This document shows positions 1 through 11,070 of a DNA stretch of 64,000 nt, piece after piece. Under the pieces are notes generated by a model. That model made no database searches, had not been told where the DNA came from, and saw nothing but the letters and a program-made list of their open reading frames with translations. Numbering within the stretch: position 1 is the first letter of the stretch; each line of letters opens with the position of its first letter. Both the position numbers and the translations under genes were made by a program. Source of the stretch: Choanephora cucurbitarum (taxonomy: Eukaryota > Mucoromycota > Mucoromycetes > Mucorales > Choanephoraceae); assembly GCA_025331435.1 (NCBI GenBank), contig JAIWNI010000009.1, positions 310,001-374,000 on the forward strand, read 5' to 3'.

Positions 1-1
1 T

Positions 2-584
2 CCTACTCCCCCAGATACACCCATGTCTTTGCGTTGTTACATTGAAAACGTTGTCAAGAAATCTGGTACAAGTACCGGTACACTCTTAACATCCCTAGCC
101 TATGCTCGTCGATTGAGAGCAAAACTATCACGAACCTCAAAAGGTAAGAAAAGAAGGAACACTCAATTAGATAGATACACAAAAAAACTGACCATCAGAA
201 AAAAAATCAGGCATGGAATGCACACATCATCGTATCTTCTTGGCAACACTAATTGTTACATCTAAATATATACATGATTCGGCTATCAAGAACAAATATT
301 GGGTCCGCTATGCGCTCCAATTTTTTTCAGCCTCTGAAATCAATCTGATGGAAAAGCAACTGTTACATCTTTTGGACTACCAATTGGGTATTTCCCCTTT
401 GGAGTTTGATCAGATCATTTGTGATACACTTCAACTTGATGCTCAATATCGTCAGCCTGAAAGATCCTTTATTGACTTCACTGAACAAGCAGAGTATTAT
501 TACTCTTATCCCACTCTCTCCTCCTACGAAACGAGTCCTTCGTTTATTTCTGTGGAACTCTCAAATGAGAATTCACCTGTGTAA
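2..584 (+). CDS. Pcl/Pho80-type cyclin, 3' part
   Basis: The reading frame is open at the left edge, so the 5' end lies outside the window. Two exons (2-143 and 211-584) join across a 67-bp intron (GTAAGA...TCAG) in phase 1. The joined product holds a cyclin box: a first helix region with TGTLLTSLAYARRLR, then MECTHHRIFLATLIVTSKY and NLMEKQLLHLLDYQLGIS. This arrangement matches the Pho85-type cyclins (Pcl1/Pcl2/Clg1 group), which bind a Pho85-like CDK and steer it to substrates in cell-cycle or morphogenesis control. The tail after about residue 155 of the visible part is Ser/Thr/Tyr-rich and probably disordered. Subfamily is not certain: Pcl1/2-like fits better than Pho80 itself because of the GMxCTxHRIFLA pattern. 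Confidence 0.85.
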
Positions 585-721
585 AAATTTTTTTTATTCC
601 AAAAGTACTTGTTTTCTTCAAAAAAAAAAAACTGATATGGATTCCCTTTTTTATTACAAGTTCGTATTTTAAATAGCATAAAACAAAATAAAATTAGTTA
701 AAAGAGAGATACTGGTGGTAC

Positions 722-1743
722 TTAAAGCATAGACTCAACAAAGCAACCTTGATGGTTTGATTGAAAGCAAAAACCAGTGAACGATGTAGACAAATGGTCT
801 TTTTCTTCTGGTTCGTACGACCATGGCGATGTCATTATAGCATGGGACGATGATGGCCAATACAAATCATTGCCAAACACTACCGCTTGATCTAGAATGA
901 CAGAGGACGGTATTGATTCAACAGTCCCATGCAAATAGGGTTCCGGTTTCGGGGACGAGAGCAAAGTGGTAGTAGTGGTAATAGTGTTGAAGAGATCCTC
1001 ATCATGACCATCCAGATCAACTCCGCTATCCCCGCCATCAGAATCATAAAGCATTGGATTGGACAATGCTTGTCGTACCTTTTTAGATGGATTAGGCTTT
1101 CTATAGGAAGTTATTGTTGGACGCATTCGAAAAGTGGTAAACAGATGATTGGAGGAAGCATTTTTGGATTCTGTTTGCTTTTGTTGTTGTTGTTGCAGAG
1201 ACCCATGCCTACTATATCTTGAACATGGCTTTGTGTTTTGTAACTGACGAGGCACATGCCCTCCTCTTAAGAGGTTGTTGATGTAAGGTTGTTCATAACC
1301 TGGCTGAATAGTCCAGTAAGAGCCTTTACCTGAAGAAGGAACGCTTAATTTACGCTCAACTTTAGTAAATGCTTTATGCAATGATAAATTATGACGAATC
1401 GAATTCTAAAGCCAATTTGTTAGTATTTTTTTTCTTTCTACTATATAGAAAAGAGGAGAGGGAGAAAACTTACTTGCCATCTGTTGTCTTTGGACGAATA
1501 ACATGGATAGTGTCTCGAGATCCACTTGTATATTTCACTCAGTGTTAGCCTTTGATGCTCGCTAGATAGGATAGCATGAGCAATAATAGTTGCATATGAA
1601 AATGGTGGTTTTTCATCTAGTTTGACAGGTTTCCAAGCTGACTGAATATGCATAGCGCCTGGCGGTACTTTTCTTACATAACCAGAATGGACTGTGGTTT
1701 TATTTTTGGAAGATTCACTTTTGACGAATGAATTCTTATGCAT
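722..1743 (-). CDS. Forkhead (FOX) transcription factor
   Basis: Two exons, 1743-1474 and 1405-722, with a 68-bp intron (GTAAGT...TTAG) give a 317-residue protein. The forkhead winged-helix domain spans about residues 44-130: KPPFSYATIIAHAI, LSEIYKWISRHYPCY, DNRWQ, then after the intron NSIRHNLSLHKAF (recognition helix H3) and GKGSYWTI. The intron splits the domain just before helix H3. Such factors bind RYAAAYA-type DNA in the nucleus; fungal members include Fkh, Fhl1 and Hcm1. No FHA domain is visible, so a Fkh1/2 or Fhl1 assignment is not supported. The C-terminal half is low in complexity, with a short Gln run and Ser/Asp/Thr stretches, as in activation regions. Confidence 0.92.
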
Positions 1744-2795
1744 AATATGATTTTAACTTTTTGGTTGTTAACTATTGAAAATGAATGGTGTACGTCGTAA
1801 ATGAGACCAGCACAAAAAAAAAGACGATAAGAAAATCAAAGGAACAGCAAGAAAATAGAAGAACAAAAAACGAAAGGAATAGCAGCTGAATGATAGCCTT
1901 TTATACTTATGGCCACCACTTCTCTTCCCGAAGTAAGTGCATGCTGTACTACATGTCATGGTATCTTTTTTTTTACTGATCTTAGCAACTTTATCATTAT
2001 TTTAAAAGTGCAATTGTATGCTATTATCTTGAGAAAATCCTCCTTCCCTAAAAACTAAAAACAAAAGTAACAAATAAGGCTTAGGAATATATGGTTATGC
2101 TCGAAACACAACTGATATCGGTGCTAGAAGTTACTTGACAAGTTAGATAAAGAAGACTCTATTTATTTGACTGTTCTTTACTGTAGATCATATGGGTAGA
2201 AACGCATGGAACTACACACTACTTTTTGATCGCCGATATAATCATCTGTAGCACACACTGTCAACAATGAAATGAAGAGAGAATTGACCTGCTCACACGC
2301 GAACGTCTCGGGACGAATAGCTTACAGTTCCTTTAGGCTCTTTAAGTTACACATGACGTGTGTTGTCTATCTCGTTTTCTAATGCTCCGAACAATCTTGT
2401 GTCTATCAGGAATAGCATTATAGTTGTGAGGATAGAGGTAGCTTGCATGGTTACTAGTGCTTAATTAATAGCATATATATGATTTCATAAGATAAAGAGC
2501 CTAGAAAGGAAAAAAGAAGAGCCTGCCTCTAGCTTACTCTTCCCTCCTTCCTTAATTTTGGCTAAGTGTATCTTATTATAGCTCTCATCTTCAGATATAC
2601 TCCTGGTTTAAGGTTTACGACTCTTTGTTATGAATAATGTCATTTCCTACCATAAGAGCTATCTGCTAAATCATAATTTTCTGCAAAAGAAACACTTTCC
2701 AGATTATGCTTGACTTTAAAAAAAATCAAAAAGAATTTTATCAAGGGGGGACAACAGAAAAGACTACTGCTTTTTTTTTTACCTTTGTAACTACT
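1744..2795. other. Intergenic, divergent promoter region
   Basis: About 1 kb between the start of the forkhead gene (minus) and that of the tyrosyl-tRNA synthetase (plus), so it should hold both promoters. I see no gene. Positions 2349-2363 hold an imperfect palindrome with arms ACACA/TGTGT around a TGACGT-like core, which resembles a bZIP/CRE site; this is only a suggestion. Confidence 0.5.
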
Positions 2796-4575
2796 ATGTT
2801 CGTATTGTGTCGAGCACGATCGCAATCTCGGTTGAAACCTTTTACTCAAATCAACAAGAGCTTCTTGAGTACACAGTCTAACGTCATTACAGACTTGACA
2901 GATCGAGGCCTTGTTTCTAATGTCACAAGGTAGACATGCTCTTTATTTTTTGTTATTTTCAACAACTGATATTCTTGAGTAAACAAAAAAAACAGCCCTG
3001 ACATTGTAGAGAAGACTAAAACACCTACAGCTATTTACTGTGGTGTAGATCCCACTGCCAAGAGTCTTCATTTGGGTAACCTTGTTACTCTCATGGGCCT
3101 CTTGCACTTTCATATTCGTGGTCACCAAACTATTGCACTCGTAGGTGGTGCCACAGGTAGTATTGGAGACCCTTCAGGTAGAAAATCAGAACGTGTGCCT
3201 TTGTCTCCTGAAGTATTAAATGTCAATGTGGCTGGCATTCACACTCAAATTCAGCGTTTCTTTAAGAATGGGACAGACTATGCTAAGCGTTATGGATTTG
3301 ACGCCACTGCACAAAAGACACCGAAGGTCTTGAACAACTACGATTGGTTTAGTTCAATGACAGCCATTGATTTCTTGAGTAACGTTGGACGTTATGCTCG
3401 TGTCAATAGTATGTTGGCTAAAGAGAGTGTCAAGTCTCGTATGGATACAACACAAGGCATCAGTTTCACTGAGTTTTCTTACCAACTCTTGCAAGCTTAT
3501 GATTTCTGGTATCTCTATCACAATCATCAATGTCGGATTCAGGTGAATAGGTTCTACTGTACTTGATGTTATTATCATTAAGCCTGTAATAACAATAGAT
3601 TGGTGGTAATGATCAATGGGGTAATATTACAGCTGGTATTGATATGATTCATCGAAAGAGGGACTCAGATGAGATTGCTGAAAAAGACAGTTTGGAGAAG
3701 AGAGCGTTTGGTATCACCATTCCTCTCTTGGTAACATCTTCAGGTGAAAAATTTGGTAAATCAGCAGGTAATGCTGTATGGTTGGATGAACAGATGACAA
3801 GTGTGTTTGACTTTTATCAGGTATGACATGTAAAGATCAATGATGTATATGTGCATATATGTGACTTTTGTATGATCTATTTAGTTTTTGATGAAGACAC
3901 ATGATGATGATATTGGCACATACTTGAAAATGTTTACCCTTAAAAGTGTCGAAGAGGTTGCTCAGATTATGAAGAAACATAAGGTAAAAATTGTGGGCAT
4001 GTGTTTCTTTTGTTCAAGCTAAAGCCCTCTTTTATAGGAATGCCCTGAGTCAAGATTAGCACAAGAAACTCTTGCCGATGAAGCGACAGCACTTGTACAT
4101 GGCGGTATGTTATTTGTCTCTATATAACCTTTATGGCTGATTATTTATTTCTTCATATTAGTGGATGGTTTACGTAGAGCCCAGACAGCCACCAAAGTAC
4201 TTTTCGGAGAAGACTTAAGCACAGTTTCAGGTGATAGCATCATCGATGCCTTCCAATCTGATGTCAATCGATTTATTCAACTTGAGCGTTCTTCTTTAAT
4301 TGGATCTGGTCTCGACAAAATTGCTGCTGTCACTAATGCTGCCAAATCTCGATGTAAGTCTAATTTCTATTGTACCTAGATTGAAAAAGAAAACTAATAT
4401 GGACTGGCTATAAATAGCTGACGCTCAAAAGAAAATCAAAGCAGGTGGTTTTTATTTGAACAATTTGCGTGTCAGTGACATTAAACAGACGATCAAAGAA
4501 AGCGACTTGATTGACGGGAAGGTCTGCGTTCTACGTGTAGGAAAGTCGTCTTACTATTTGATTCAAGCCATATAG
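2796..4575 (+). CDS. MSY1: Tyrosyl-tRNA synthetase, mitochondrial type
   Basis: Seven exons (2796-2929, 2996-3542, 3599-3820, 3885-3983, 4038-4104, 4162-4353, 4418-4575) join in frame to 472 residues. It charges tRNA-Tyr with tyrosine. Class I signatures are present: [12 protein letters not shown] (HIGH variant) near residue 65, the tyrosine pocket region [29 protein letters not shown] across an exon junction, and the KMSKS variant [14 protein letters not shown]. The C-terminus carries an S4-like RNA-binding fold ([13 protein letters not shown]...[12 protein letters not shown]). The bacterial-type architecture and a basic N-terminus rich in Arg/Ser ([15 protein letters not shown]) indicate the mitochondrial enzyme, as in yeast Msy1. 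Start chosen at the ATG of 2796 because it begins the presequence; the upstream ORF extension is poly-Lys/Phe and unlikely coding. Confidence 0.95.
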
Positions 4576-5133
4576 ACTATATTAATAAACACAGAAGACA
4601 TAATGTATCATATTCAGTGCTCACAATAAAACTGATTATAGATTAGCAATATCTTGCTTGACTCTTCTTCTTTGGAAATTGCAAATTAAGAGAGAGAAAA
4701 AAGAAAAAAAATTGACTATAGATTTTCATCTGATAAACAAGTGGGTGTATAAAGGAAAACAGAATGCTTCAACACAATGCTGCAAATTAAATAAATAAGC
4801 AAAAGCCAATGTCTTTAACTTAATTTCCTGTTTTAAGCAGTTAAACTAAGCATGTGTTTCATCAAGCTGCCTATCAAAGTAAGAATTGAATGTATTGAGG
4901 TTATCGGAATAGTTGACTGGATCGTTGAAATAATACTGAAATGTAGTCATTGATTGTTCATAGGCTTTTTAGTTGATAAGGCTTCAATTGTTGTTCGTAT
5001 TGCGCTTATCGTTCACAGCACATTCTTCCCGTTACTTCTTTCCTTCATGTTGAGGTTCTTCAAATTGATGAAGGATTAAGATGAATGGATATTGAAGTTG
5101 AAGCAATAGACACTTAGTTTTTGTAATAAGCGT
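4576..5133. other. Intergenic, no gene seen
   Basis: 558 bp of AT-rich DNA between the synthetase stop and the left edge of the duplicated segment. No ORF, tRNA or clear repeat was recognised. Confidence 0.5.
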
Positions 5134-6465
5134 AAATCACTTATCCAACTTTGCAGCAGAATATAATCAAACGCTGTATTTTCCTTTCATCATTTGCAAC
5201 CATCTGCTCCCATTACTGAATACTGACAAGCCATGCTCTTTTCTGGTTACTCAAAGCTTGGTTGATGTTGCAAACATTGTACTCAGATAAAAATATCTTG
5301 GATGGTTTCACATTCATTTCATTTTGTTCGATTTTTCAATTGTTTATGCCGCTCATCAAATATTTTTGACAGGCAAACTCCTCCTCAATTACTGTCAAGC
5401 TGGAAAGACTATCTTTTCTCTTTACTGGCTTCGTAAAAAAAAAAGCCTAATATAAATCGATTCTACAGCTAAACCATTTTCTTATCTATAAGATAGTAGA
5501 AGATTGCGTAATACCAATAGTGGGATTACCTTTTTTCTCTATATTTAGTCATTGACTAACTGTCAAATAAAGAAAAAGAAAAACATTTCTTCTTGTCACA
5601 AACTGGAGATTTCTTAAGCGCAGTACAGTGTAAATAATCAAAGCTACAAAATCAATCATGTAGATTTTATGTTCTCTTTATTTTTTTGGTATCAAAAAGA
5701 AGGAAAAGTGCACATACACTTATCTATGGAAACCTTTTTTTTCCATCATTCCTTTTTTGGAAATTGCCGATCTTCACCATAAACAAAAAGTACTTTTATT
5801 TCTTTTCACTACTCTTCATACTGACTCTTTTGTTGATTTTCTATTACTTATGTATAATACATTAGTAGTTGGCTGTTTTGCTCTTTAGTCTACTTTCATT
5901 CTTTATCGTGCTTTCTTCAAAAATACTTTTTTTTTTCTTTTGGCTCCATTACTTGTGTAACACGCAAAAACCTTATTTTAAGCACAGACCCACAAGACCC
6001 GAAAAATCTATCTTTTTTCGTTGAAAGAAAAGTCATAAAATCCTTGATTCTTCATCTTTTTGAAAGCTACAAAAAAGCAAACTCACAAGTATGTAATTTC
6101 AAAGCGATTTGTGATAAAAAAGAAGGATGGTTTATTTGGGTTTACTTTTTGAAAATGGACGTGTTTATCTGCTCATAAACTGACTTTTAATTTTTCTGCA
6201 TTGTAAAGTAGAGAGTAAAGATCGACAAGCAAACGAACCCTGCTGTTGCTATGAACACGACAACTAAAAACCATCGAAACGCGTCATTTTATAGACGAAT
6301 AACTGTTGATCAGTTTAGCAAAATGAAGAACAAAAAAGGAAAAGAAGGAAAGAGCATTTGCTCATTCTACATAGCGTGATGATCAAAAGCACTTTATGAA
6401 TGCGATTCCTCTTTTCTCTCACTTTTCTCTCACTTCTCTCTCACTTTTATACTTCTCATCCAAAC

Positions 6466-7137
6466 ATGAACACCTCAAGCTATATGGATTTTCTCGAAAG
6501 AATCAAATTCTCAAGCGAAAGAAAACTTGAAGAAATGGATGACGAGAGTACACCAATCTTAAGACAACTTCAAGTTCAAACAATCCATTGGAAAGCAGAA
6601 GAACAACTCGCTCGCCTCTCTTCTTCTTTACGTTCTTTATCCTCTTCTTCTGTTGATTCCGTTCCTGCTAGTTCCACCGCTACCACCATTGTCTCTATCT
6701 CTGATGCTGCTGCCACCAACGCTGCTGATTCTGCTGTTGACGCTAGTGATGCTTCTGGTACTGCATCCGCTACCACCAGTGATGCCGTTTCTACTGCTAC
6801 ACCCGCTACTATTGTCTCTTCTGTGTCTGCCTCTTCAGTTGCTTTCCTTCCTGCTGATGACATTGATGCTATTACTGCTGCTATTATTTCTGCTGCTGCT
6901 GCTACAGCTGCTAACGCTGCTGCCATCGACGCTACTTCTGTTGCAGGTGTCTCTGATAATGTTGTTGCTGCCAACACTTCTATTAACGCAGCCTGCGATG
7001 CCGCCACTGCTACTACCAACGCTGCTACTGCTACTTCCGCCTTTGCTTGGAATCTCTCTCCTGTTGCGCCTTTACCTGGTAAAAGAAAAAGAGAAGATGA
7101 TAATCACTTGCAGAGAAAACGACAAAGACTGTTTTAG
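6466..7137 (+). CDS. Ala/Ser/Thr-rich protein, duplicated ORF copy 1
   Basis: A 223-codon ORF from an ATG conserved in both copies of the duplication. The first 65 or so residues look like ordinary protein (YMDFLERIKFSSERKLEEMD and LRQLQVQTIHWKAEEQLARL, probably amphipathic helix). The middle is a long Ala/Ser/Thr/Val/Asp low-complexity region. The end is basic, GKRKREDDNHLQRKRQRLF-like, a plausible bipartite nuclear localisation signal. I recognise no family. An upstream ATG at 6400 is also in frame but is not shared in frame by copy 2, so 6466 is preferred. The ORF is the only one kept open in both copies, and the only internal length difference is exactly 63 codons. The third-frame Leu-rich ORF overlapping it is a by-product of GCT/CTG repeats. 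Confidence 0.55.
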   Translation: MNTSSYMDFLERIKFSSERKLEEMDDESTPILRQLQVQTIHWKAEEQLARLSSSLRSLSSSSVDSVPASSTATTIVSISDAAATNAADSAVDASDASGTASATTSDAVSTATPATIVSSVSASSVAFLPADDIDAITAAIISAAAATAANAAAIDATSVAGVSDNVVAANTSINAACDAATATTNAATATSAFAWNLSPVAPLPGKRKREDDNHLQRKRQRLF

Positions 7138-7270
7138 ACTGTCTTCTTCCTCCTGCCTTTGTGTTGCTATTCTGTCTCTGTTTGGTTACTTGCACTTGAA
7201 TGTCTGTTCCTTTTTGCTGTGTGTTATTTTCTGCCTGTTGATATGCTGTCTATTGTCTCTGCCTGGTTGT

Positions 7271-7410
7271 TCTCGTCTGCTCTTGTCTGCTCTTGTCTGC
7301 TCTTGTCTGCTCTTGTCTGCTCTTGTCTGCTCTTGTCTGCTCTTGTCTGCTCTTGTCTGCTCTTGTCTGCTCTTGTCTGCTCTTGTCTGCTCTTGTCTGC
7401 TCTTGTCTGC
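7271..7410 (+). repeat. 10-bp tandem array, TCTTGTCTGC x13
   Basis: Thirteen perfect TCTTGTCTGC units follow one TCTCGTCTGC variant. The array lies about 130 bp after the ORF stop and sits in a 700-bp CT-rich stretch (7140-7840) full of CTGTCT/CTCTCT motifs. Copy 2 of the duplication has nine perfect units at 36031-36120. The 40-bp difference is not a multiple of three, so the Cys/Leu-rich ORFs across the array are not conserved and are probably not coding. Confidence 0.95.
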
Positions 7411-8133
7411 TGCTATGTATACTTTTGCCTGTCTTTATTTACGCGTGCTTGGTCTCATCCCTCTTGTTGCTGGCTGGTCTTACCTATTCATGTCCGTCTC
7501 TGTATGTCTTTCTTCGTCTGTTGTCCACTCTTTGCCTTTCTCTATCTGCTGTGTTACTCTGTGTCTAATCGCCTTTATATTGATGTCTGTTCTTGCCTCT
7601 CTCTCTCTGGTTGTCTACTACTGCTTGTCTGTCTACTATTACCTGTCTGTCTACTGCTGCTTGCCTCTCTCTCTGTTTGCTTCTCTGGCTGCCTACCTCT
7701 GTTGTCTACTGCTGCTTGTCTGTCTACTACTGCCTCTCTCTTTCTCTCTCTGCTTGTCTACTACTGCTCTGTATCTCTATAGTTATTTGCATTCGTCCTT
7801 TACTTTTATGATATTTTATTATACCATTATTCATTAAAATATACCTATCTGTCTTATATGTCTTATTTGTCTTGTAGTTCTAGTATAGCTTGTGCATGTT
7901 ATATGGAATGTTGGTGATTTCAAAGTACCGAGTTGTTCAGCATCTTAGCTTGTTATAGCACAAATAAAAGTAAATAACAGAGTTGTCTTATCCTTGTCAA
8001 ATGTTGGTGTATTGCATGTTCAAGACACGAGACATGAAGCAAGATTCCGATCTGCTTCATAATGTAAGGATGGCATTTGAAAGACCATGGCTTTTATTGC
8101 AAACAACTCCTTACAAACTATTATCTTTTGGCT

Positions 8134-8156
8134 TTTTTTTTTTTTTTTTTTTTTTG
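8134..8156 (+). repeat. T23 homopolymer tract, copy 1 only
   Basis: A run of about 23 T flanked by GGC on each side. At the matching place in copy 2 the sequence reads straight through GGCTACAAG, so the tract plus a GGC repeat was gained in copy 1 or lost from copy 2. Confidence 0.9.
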
Positions 8157-8460
8157 GCTACAAGCAAAACAGCTCATAAAAGGATTCGTAAAAACAAACT
8201 AAACTGGGTTATGGTGAAGGAAGCAAGACTTTGTCAAGCCATTCAGTCATTTGACAGATGATCAAGATTCAGCTGAAGTCAAGGATTAGGTAGATGTCAA
8301 GCAACAATGGTAAGCATCTGGTTCTCAAGCCCTATATAGTTTATAGTTGCAATATATAGATTTTGATATCAAGCAAGGAACAAGTCAAGGCATAAGTCAA
8401 CAAAGCATGTTGTTTTGTATGACTAATGAATCTCACCTATGGCTTTTATAGTTTAGATGC

Positions 8461-9135
8461 GGCTAACAAATCCATCACCATCTCAAGTAATTAAACAACC
8501 AACTTTTTTTTCGACAGGTTCACTTTGCTCTGTAATGCGTACAACATAAGTGGAAAAGGATTGCTAGTTAAGATGTACAGGCATGCCTATTATCATAAAT
8601 AACTGACAATTAGACGTATTTTGTGTTGTCAAAGTGAGATTGGATTGAGTATTTGATGATACTTATCTGATGAAGTGGGTTTAACCTGGATCTTTTGTAT
8701 GCAACACAAACTCTTTTCGTCTATTGCTCGGGTATTTATTCCTGCTAATATAAACTGTGCTGTAATCTGTTTCTTCGTCATGTATCTAATCTACACTCAT
8801 GCACCGGCCATACAACCATTGTGTCGCTTCGTATGCAATAAAGCTACTGGTTATTTACTCAGTTTAATCGCAGTGTCAAATATCTACATCATGTCATTGA
8901 ATATCTATACTGAGCACGTTTTTTTAAAAGCAAAATGAGGAATGTCTTCCTTTCGTTTCTGATTCTTATTCCGAATCCTGCCAATCGGCGCCCTTCCCTC
9001 TATTTTTTTGTATTTCTCATCTCTTCACTAGATCTAACAGTTGGATTTACATTCATTTCTAAATGCTATGTAATTAGTGCTTCTCTTTCAAGCATCAGAG
9101 AGCGAAAGCTGTTTTCTTCTGAGTAATGCTCTTCC
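8461..9135. other. Intergenic, no gene seen
   Basis: About 670 bp between the duplication and the next ORF. Short open frames at 8675-8938 and 8935-9126 have no recognisable features and are not called. Confidence 0.4.
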
Positions 9136-9645
9136 TTATGCTATTTCATATGCTTTCTTTTGATTTATTTTCGAATAAGCATGACGGGCATTAACATACA
9201 GACGATAGCCTATGCAAAGCAAATAAGCATAGACGATATAGCAACAGCAGATACACCAAAAGACCAGGCAGATGAAACAAGAGCTATAACAGACACAGAA
9301 ACTCGAGCAGCTGTTGGATTGAGCAGTTGTGTCTTGTATGACAGGAGGTACTGACTCAACTAGATGGGAGGACAGAGTACAAGTGATAGCTACAGCAGTG
9401 ACAGTAAGAGGAATAGCGTACTTGCATGATTTTTGAACTGGAGCAGGAGTAGAAGTTCTAGCACGAACAGTGATTCTAGCTCTAGCGTGTTCTTTACGTT
9501 CGTTGGCTGCTTGCTTCCAAGCGTTCATGGTTAAAAAAACTTTTCTCAGTGAGGCCTCTTTCCTGCTCTTTTTCTTTTCATCCATCTTTTTTTTACTGGC
9601 AATTATCACGCGCTTTAGAAACCTCATTCTTTTGGAATTAGACAT
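9136..9645 (-). CDS. Small Cys-rich membrane protein, unknown
   Basis: A single-exon ORF of 169 residues from the ATG at 9645. The N-terminal 70 residues are strongly basic (KKKMDEKKKSRKEASLRK then ERKEHARARITVRAR). A moderately hydrophobic stretch (YAIPLTVTAVAITCTL) follows at about 78-93. Near residues 118-150 there is a hydrophobic, Cys-rich segment (CVCYSSCFICLVFWCICCCY and more), probably one or two transmembrane helices, followed by a short polar tail. I do not recognise a family. It could be a real orphan membrane protein, or the last exon of a longer gene; the frame stays open upstream to 9759 without a better start. Confidence 0.4.
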   Translation of the reverse strand: MSNSKRMRFLKRVIIASKKKMDEKKKSRKEASLRKVFLTMNAWKQAANERKEHARARITVRARTSTPAPVQKSCKYAIPLTVTAVAITCTLSSHLVESVPPVIQDTTAQSNSCSSFCVCYSSCFICLVFWCICCCYIVYAYLLCIGYRLYVNARHAYSKINQKKAYEIA

Positions 9646-11070
9646 GCCGACAAAAGAAACAAAAAGAAAAAGAAAGAGATTAGCAGATTTCGGTCTATAA
9701 TGGTTTATGTTTATAGTTAACAACAATGAAAAAAAAACATAACAGAATAACAAAAGCATTCAAGTAGTTCTTTTTCTAAAGAAAGATATAATAGGATGAA
9801 CAATGAATCTATCCAGTTGTTCTTATTATAGTCCTAAAAAGAAATGAAGAAGAGAGGGATAAAGCTTGCTACCACTCTTTTTTTTCTTACTGGTCTGATT
9901 GTCTTCAAAATAATATTTCTACTTTCACTCCCTTTTTGAATATGACAAAACAATCATTCATTTTAAGAAAGAGAAGATCGACTTCAAGACAGTTCATACT
10001 CAAAGAAAAACTAAGGTAAAGTAAGACAATAGCTGCTTTTCGGGAATGACAAATATGAGATACAATAAGCGATGTGTACCATCCATTGATGATGACTGTG
10101 ATAAAGGTAGAGAGATAGCTTTTAGAGATGCATTGACTGATAGAAACACAAGCAGAGATATATACATATGATTCATTAGTGACAGTCTACATACCAAAAT
10201 AACAAGTCAAAACAAGTTTTTCTTTATCAAAAAATAAAATAGTTTTTTTCTATCTTGGCATTGACTTATTCGCCAACCAAAAAGAGTTGATTTTCTGCAC
10301 TTTACTCTCTCTTACAGGACATGCACTCATTTATTGCTATCATATCCGCTTTAACACCATGAGTATTATCTGCTGAGATTGACAAAGAGTTAATTTAGGA
10401 AAAAATGACTAGCTAGCAATGATGAACTGTCTTTGTTATCATCTCCATCCATTACATAGCAGACATCAGGCTGCACAAAATAATCAAACAGCCTTCACAC
10501 CATCTATTTTTTTTTGTCTTGGTATATACATACACCCTGTAAGGAAAGTAAACAAATGTAAGCAGAGAACAATAATTTTAGTTATGACAGCCAATCTCCT
10601 ATTGAAATAACATTATCGTTTAATGACCAGATAGGCTTAGCATGAGGTAGCATGAGATATTCACATATTAAGGTTATTGATATTAGCAATTCTGAAGATT
10701 TATTAATTCTGCAAATTTCGAGTTTCCGTTTAAATTGTACTTGGCACTCCAAAGCGCTAGCTCAGCCCTGAAGAGAAAATCTATAAGAGAATGAAAGTAT
10801 TGACCTTCAATTATTTAAAACGCTTGCTGTGCCTTGACTTAAAAATGTAAACCAATCAACTTTAATTTCCACCTTATTTGATTTCTCACTCTTCTGCTTG
10901 CTTTTTTATCCCGGAATAAACTAAATCACAAACAGGTCCAATTGCCTTTTAAAAATAGAATGAAGCTGTTACCTATATTTGTACAATTACCAATTATTTT
11001 TTAAAGTAGTACAATAGAGCTCTTTTCCCTTTCTTTTTTCTCTTTTACTTTTCTTCTTTATAATCATTTT
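9646..11070. other. Intergenic, no gene seen
   Basis: About 1.4 kb of AT-rich DNA upstream of the first EF-hand gene. Small ORFs around 10000-10600 lack family features. A T-rich pyrimidine stretch at 11020-11060 directly precedes the EF-hand start, as is common in fungal promoters. Confidence 0.4.

Larger units (their letters stand above)
5134..8460 (+). repeat. Inverted segmental duplication, copy 1
   Basis: About 3.33 kb that recurs in reverse orientation at 35014-38463. Homology starts at the shared AAATCACTTATCCAACTTTG and runs, nearly base for base, to a shared TTTAGATGC; flanks on both sides are unrelated. By eye the copies differ by a few substitutions plus discrete length changes: copy 1 has 13 rather than 9 units of the 10-bp array, one fewer 11-bp TTCTCTCTCAC unit before the ORF, one rather than two 63-codon units in the ORF, and an extra T23 tract. 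I see no terminal inverted repeats, target-site duplication or transposase. It may be a duplicated genomic block or a non-autonomous repeat family; other copies outside the window cannot be tested here. Confidence 0.93.

Noticed and set aside
7271..7410. CRISPR-like array
   Set aside because: It is a plain 10-bp tandem repeat without spacers, in a eukaryotic genome.
7159..7782. Cys/Leu-rich ORF with a SALVCSCLLL repeat (also 35602-36240)
   Set aside because: It is produced by the TCTTGTCTGC array; the array differs by 40 bp between copies, which changes the frame, so coding is not conserved.
6653..7837. Leu-rich 394-codon ORF overlapping the Ala-rich ORF and the 10-bp array
   Set aside because: It is the alternative frame of GCT/CTG-rich DNA and tandem repeats; its frame is not kept between the two copies of the duplication.
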